NCBI GenBank assembly: GCA_035354275.1
Contig: DAOQAU010000012.1
Span: 1 to 33,755, forward strand
DNA length: 33,755 nucleotides
Origin: DAOQAU01 sp035354275
GTDB lineage: Bacteria > Cyanobacteriota > Vampirovibrionia > Gastranaerophilales > Gastranaerophilaceae
Direction of reading: 5' to 3'
Of this stretch, positions 31,982-33,755 are shown in pieces. A model generated the notes under the pieces. The model did no database searches and had not been told where the DNA came from. It worked only from the letters and a program-made list of their open reading frames with translations. A program made the translations under genes and the position numbers. The stretch's first letter is position 1, and every line of letters begins with the position of its first letter.

Positions 31982-32188
31982 ATGCCCGCAGGGCACGTCA
32001 CGAACCTCATTTGTGACTTTGCACAAATGAGGTTTCGCGCATTTGATTTTGCGTCTGCTCAAATTTTCGCAGGCAAAATCTAAATTCCCGATCCTGAGTT
32101 CTAAACTTCGGGGTTCACCCCCTCAGTAAGAACTCAGGAGAATCCTTGCAATAAAAATCTGCGTGTTGCCTTGCACCCCAGCCAATTT
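31982..32188 (+). repeat. Hairpin-rich segment with tRNA-Gln 3'-end copies
   Basis: No gene. Hairpins in order: GCCC-gca-GGGC (31984-31994); 13-bp stem AACCTCATTTGTG (32003-32034); GATTTTGC...GCAAAATC (32045-32080); CCTGAGTTCT...AGAACTCAGG (32093-32138) enclosing GGGG-ttca-CCCC. Then GAATCCTTGCA (32140-32150) and CCTTGCACCCCAG (32169-32181) repeat the T-arm/acceptor end of the upstream tRNA-Gln. The distance between the two 13-bp copies is 243 bp. Confidence 0.7.
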
Positions 32189-32219
32189 AAGTCCCTTGTT
32201 TTTACTTGGGGCTTTTTTT
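32189..32219 (+). terminator. Second terminator, at the hcp end
   Basis: AAGTCCC pairs with GGGGCTT around a 12-base loop, followed by seven T residues. It faces the plus strand, seven bases after the second tRNA-Gln 3'-end copy, and overlaps the end of the convergent hybrid-cluster-protein gene. Confidence 0.65.
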
Positions 32220-33753
32220 ATCCTAAAATCGCCTTTAAGTCTTCTTCGGGTGTGGTTATGGTCTTGATTTTGAATTTATCCACCAATACATTTAACACTG
32301 TCGGAGAAACAAAAGCCGGCAAACTTGGACCGAGTCTTATGTTTTCAATTCCTAAATATAACAATGTAAGCAATATACAAACCGCTTTTTGTTCATACCA
32401 GGAAAGAACAAGTGACAGAGGTAATTCATTTACCGAGCAGTTGAAAGCTTTTGATAAAGCAATCGCAACTTGAATGGCTGAATAAGCATCATTACATTGA
32501 CCCATATCAAGAAGTCTGGGGATTCCTCCGATATCACCTAAGTCAAGGTCGTTGAAGCGATATTTACCGCAGGCAAGAGTTAATATAATTGTATCTTTTG
32601 GTGTTTGTTTGACAAATTCCGTATAATAGTTTCTGCCGGGTTTTGCACCGTCACATCCGCCTACAAGGAAGAAATGTTTAATAGCACCGGATTTTACACC
32701 TTCAATTACTTTGTCTGCAACCGACATTACTGTGTGGTGCCCGAAGCCTACGGTTAAAACATCTCCGCCGTTGATACCCGTCATTTTTTTGTCTTCTGCG
32801 TATCCGCCTAATTCAAGTGCTTTTTCAATAACTGGAGTAAAATCCTTTTTATCATCAATATGAACCGTTTCAGGATATTGAACAACGGCTGTTGTAAAAA
32901 CCCTGTCCTTATAGCTTTCTTTTACAGGCATAATGCAGTTTGTAGTGAAAAGAATCGCAGCAGGAACCCCGTCAAATTCTTTTTGTTGGTTTTGCCAGGC
33001 TGTGCCAAAGTTACCTTTTAAATGAGGATATTTTTTCAACTTCGGATAAGCATGACAGGGTAACATTTCACCGTGAGTGTATATGTTTATCCCTTTATCT
33101 TTAGTCTGTTCTAAAAGAAGGTGTAAATCTCTTAAATCGTGTCCCGTTACAATGATGAAAGGACCTTTTTTGATATTTGTAGTTACTTTTGTAGGTTCAG
33201 GGTTTCCGTAAGTTTCAGTGTTCGCCCTATCTAAAAGCTCCATGCATTTCAGGTTTATTTCTCCTGTTTTTAAAACCAAAGGCAATAAATCATTTATCCC
33301 TAAATCTTTTGAAACAGCTCTAAGTGCTTCATAAAAAAAGTTGTTGACGGTTTCGTCTTTATAGCCCAAAACCCGGGCATGTTCAGCGTAAGCGGCAATA
33401 CCTTTTAGTCCGAACAATATCAATGATTTTAAGCTCCTGATGTCTTCATTGCATTCCCAAACGCTTTTGATGTCAAAATCATTTGGCCTTTTAATCAAAT
33501 CTGAAACTTTTTTAGTGAATATTTTTAGTGATTCATCGTCAAAGTTTACGTTTGTAATTGTAGTAAACAAACCTTCAATTAAAGTTTTTGTTACTTCTTC
33601 TGAGGGTTCATTTGAATTTGCAAGTTCTATTAACGTGCTTGTCAATTCATCCTGCAGATTTGCAGTGTCTGCTTTTTTCCCGCATACACCTTGAAGGGTA
33701 CAACCTTTTCCTTGAGCTGTTTGCTCACATTGAAAACAAAACATTGATGTCAT
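32218..33753 (-). CDS. hcp: Hybrid-cluster protein (hydroxylamine reductase/NO-related)
   Basis: This 511-residue protein is the hybrid-cluster (prismane) protein. Near the N-terminus, MFCFQCEQTAQGKGCTLQGVCG gives the C-x2-C-x8-C-x5-C ligands of the [4Fe-4S] cluster. The hybrid 4Fe-2O-2S cluster ligands are expected in the conserved C-terminal half: KGPFIIVTGHDLRDL, NCIMPV, FLVGGCDGAKPGRNYYTEF and LTLACGKYRF are recognisable. Hcp reduces hydroxylamine in vitro and is thought to detoxify NO or mediate nitrosation in anaerobes. The ATG at 33753 leaves only two bases in the window, so the promoter is outside; MFCFQC three codons later is the more usual family start. Confidence 0.93.
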   Translation of the reverse strand: MTSMFCFQCEQTAQGKGCTLQGVCGKKADTANLQDELTSTLIELANSNEPSEEVTKTLIEGLFTTITNVNFDDESLKIFTKKVSDLIKRPNDFDIKSVWECNEDIRSLKSLILFGLKGIAAYAEHARVLGYKDETVNNFFYEALRAVSKDLGINDLLPLVLKTGEINLKCMELLDRANTETYGNPEPTKVTTNIKKGPFIIVTGHDLRDLHLLLEQTKDKGINIYTHGEMLPCHAYPKLKKYPHLKGNFGTAWQNQQKEFDGVPAAILFTTNCIMPVKESYKDRVFTTAVVQYPETVHIDDKKDFTPVIEKALELGGYAEDKKMTGINGGDVLTVGFGHHTVMSVADKVIEGVKSGAIKHFFLVGGCDGAKPGRNYYTEFVKQTPKDTIILTLACGKYRFNDLDLGDIGGIPRLLDMGQCNDAYSAIQVAIALSKAFNCSVNELPLSLVLSWYEQKAVCILLTLLYLGIENIRLGPSLPAFVSPTVLNVLVDKFKIKTITTPEEDLKAILG

Positions 33754-33755
33754 TT

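Noticed and set aside
31781..32062. 93-residue minus-strand ORF over the tRNA
   Set aside because: Its GVQGFEPRNAWTKTRCLTTW segment is the antisense translation of the tRNA-Gln gene, a common spurious annotation.
31867..32219. Integrated prophage or integrative element at tRNA-Gln
   Set aside because: The bounded segment is only 243 bp and carries no integrase or other gene; at most it is a remnant or a small non-autonomous element.
32171..32473. 100-residue plus-strand ORF at the end of hcp
   Set aside because: It overlaps the terminator and is antisense to the hybrid-cluster protein.

Overview
The window is AT-rich chromosomal DNA from a bacterium using the standard code: TGA ends several genes, and release factor 2 is made through its usual frameshift at a TGA. 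The gene set suggests an anaerobe with two membranes: a four-subunit 2-oxoacid:ferredoxin oxidoreductase, a hybrid-cluster protein and a type IV pilus/type II secretion secretin operon, beside a LytR-CpsA-Psr protein, a DUF3536-type GH57 protein and a class II photolyase. Together with a small protein beginning MRINSVQNYY...SFGKK, this is what I would expect of the non-photosynthetic cyanobacterial sister group (Melainabacteria/Vampirovibrionia, especially Gastranaerophilales). That placement is inference from gene content.

Layout. 1-3384 (-): at least 1,128 residues of a giant coiled-coil protein running off the left edge. 3631-6392 (+): the ferredoxin oxidoreductase operon (gamma/delta ferredoxin subunit, alpha, beta, gamma), then a small coiled-coil ORF and a repeat-rich gap. 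6986-9661 (+): metG and prfB (+1 frameshift). 9658-16843 (-): pilus/secretion operon (GspC/PilP-like, secretin, ATPase, platform protein), then a small conserved protein and a short-chain dehydrogenase. 17061-25262 (+): double U32-like protein, exported small protein, GH57, MazG, LCP protein and sigma-70 factor. 25326-30291 (-): class II photolyase, small FGKK protein and a helicase-nuclease. 30352-31938 (+): tRNA nucleotidyltransferase, a 70-residue ORF and tRNA-Gln, which lacks an encoded CCA and so needs the CCA-adding activity. 32218-33753 (-): hybrid-cluster protein.

Two themes stand out. First, several genes have a -10 hexamer six or seven bases before the start codon and no Shine-Dalgarno, as expected of leaderless mRNAs (metG, photolyase, tRNA nucleotidyltransferase, the 70-residue ORF, perhaps the U32 gene). 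Secretion, Kor, prfB and sigma genes instead have ordinary ribosome binding sites. Second, a family of heptamer/octamer repeats with hairpin arms sits at the 3' ends of plus-strand genes and supplies their last codons and stop (two proteins end in VNSK, a third in VVNRKY). Other structured DNA includes 42- and 46-bp perfect palindromes at gene ends, two near-perfect palindromes inside coding sequence, and a 243-bp hairpin-rich segment bounded by copies of the tRNA-Gln 3' end.

No transposase, integrase, CRISPR array, rRNA or prophage gene is visible. The least explained objects are the giant coiled-coil protein, the C-terminal repeat family and the segment behind tRNA-Gln.
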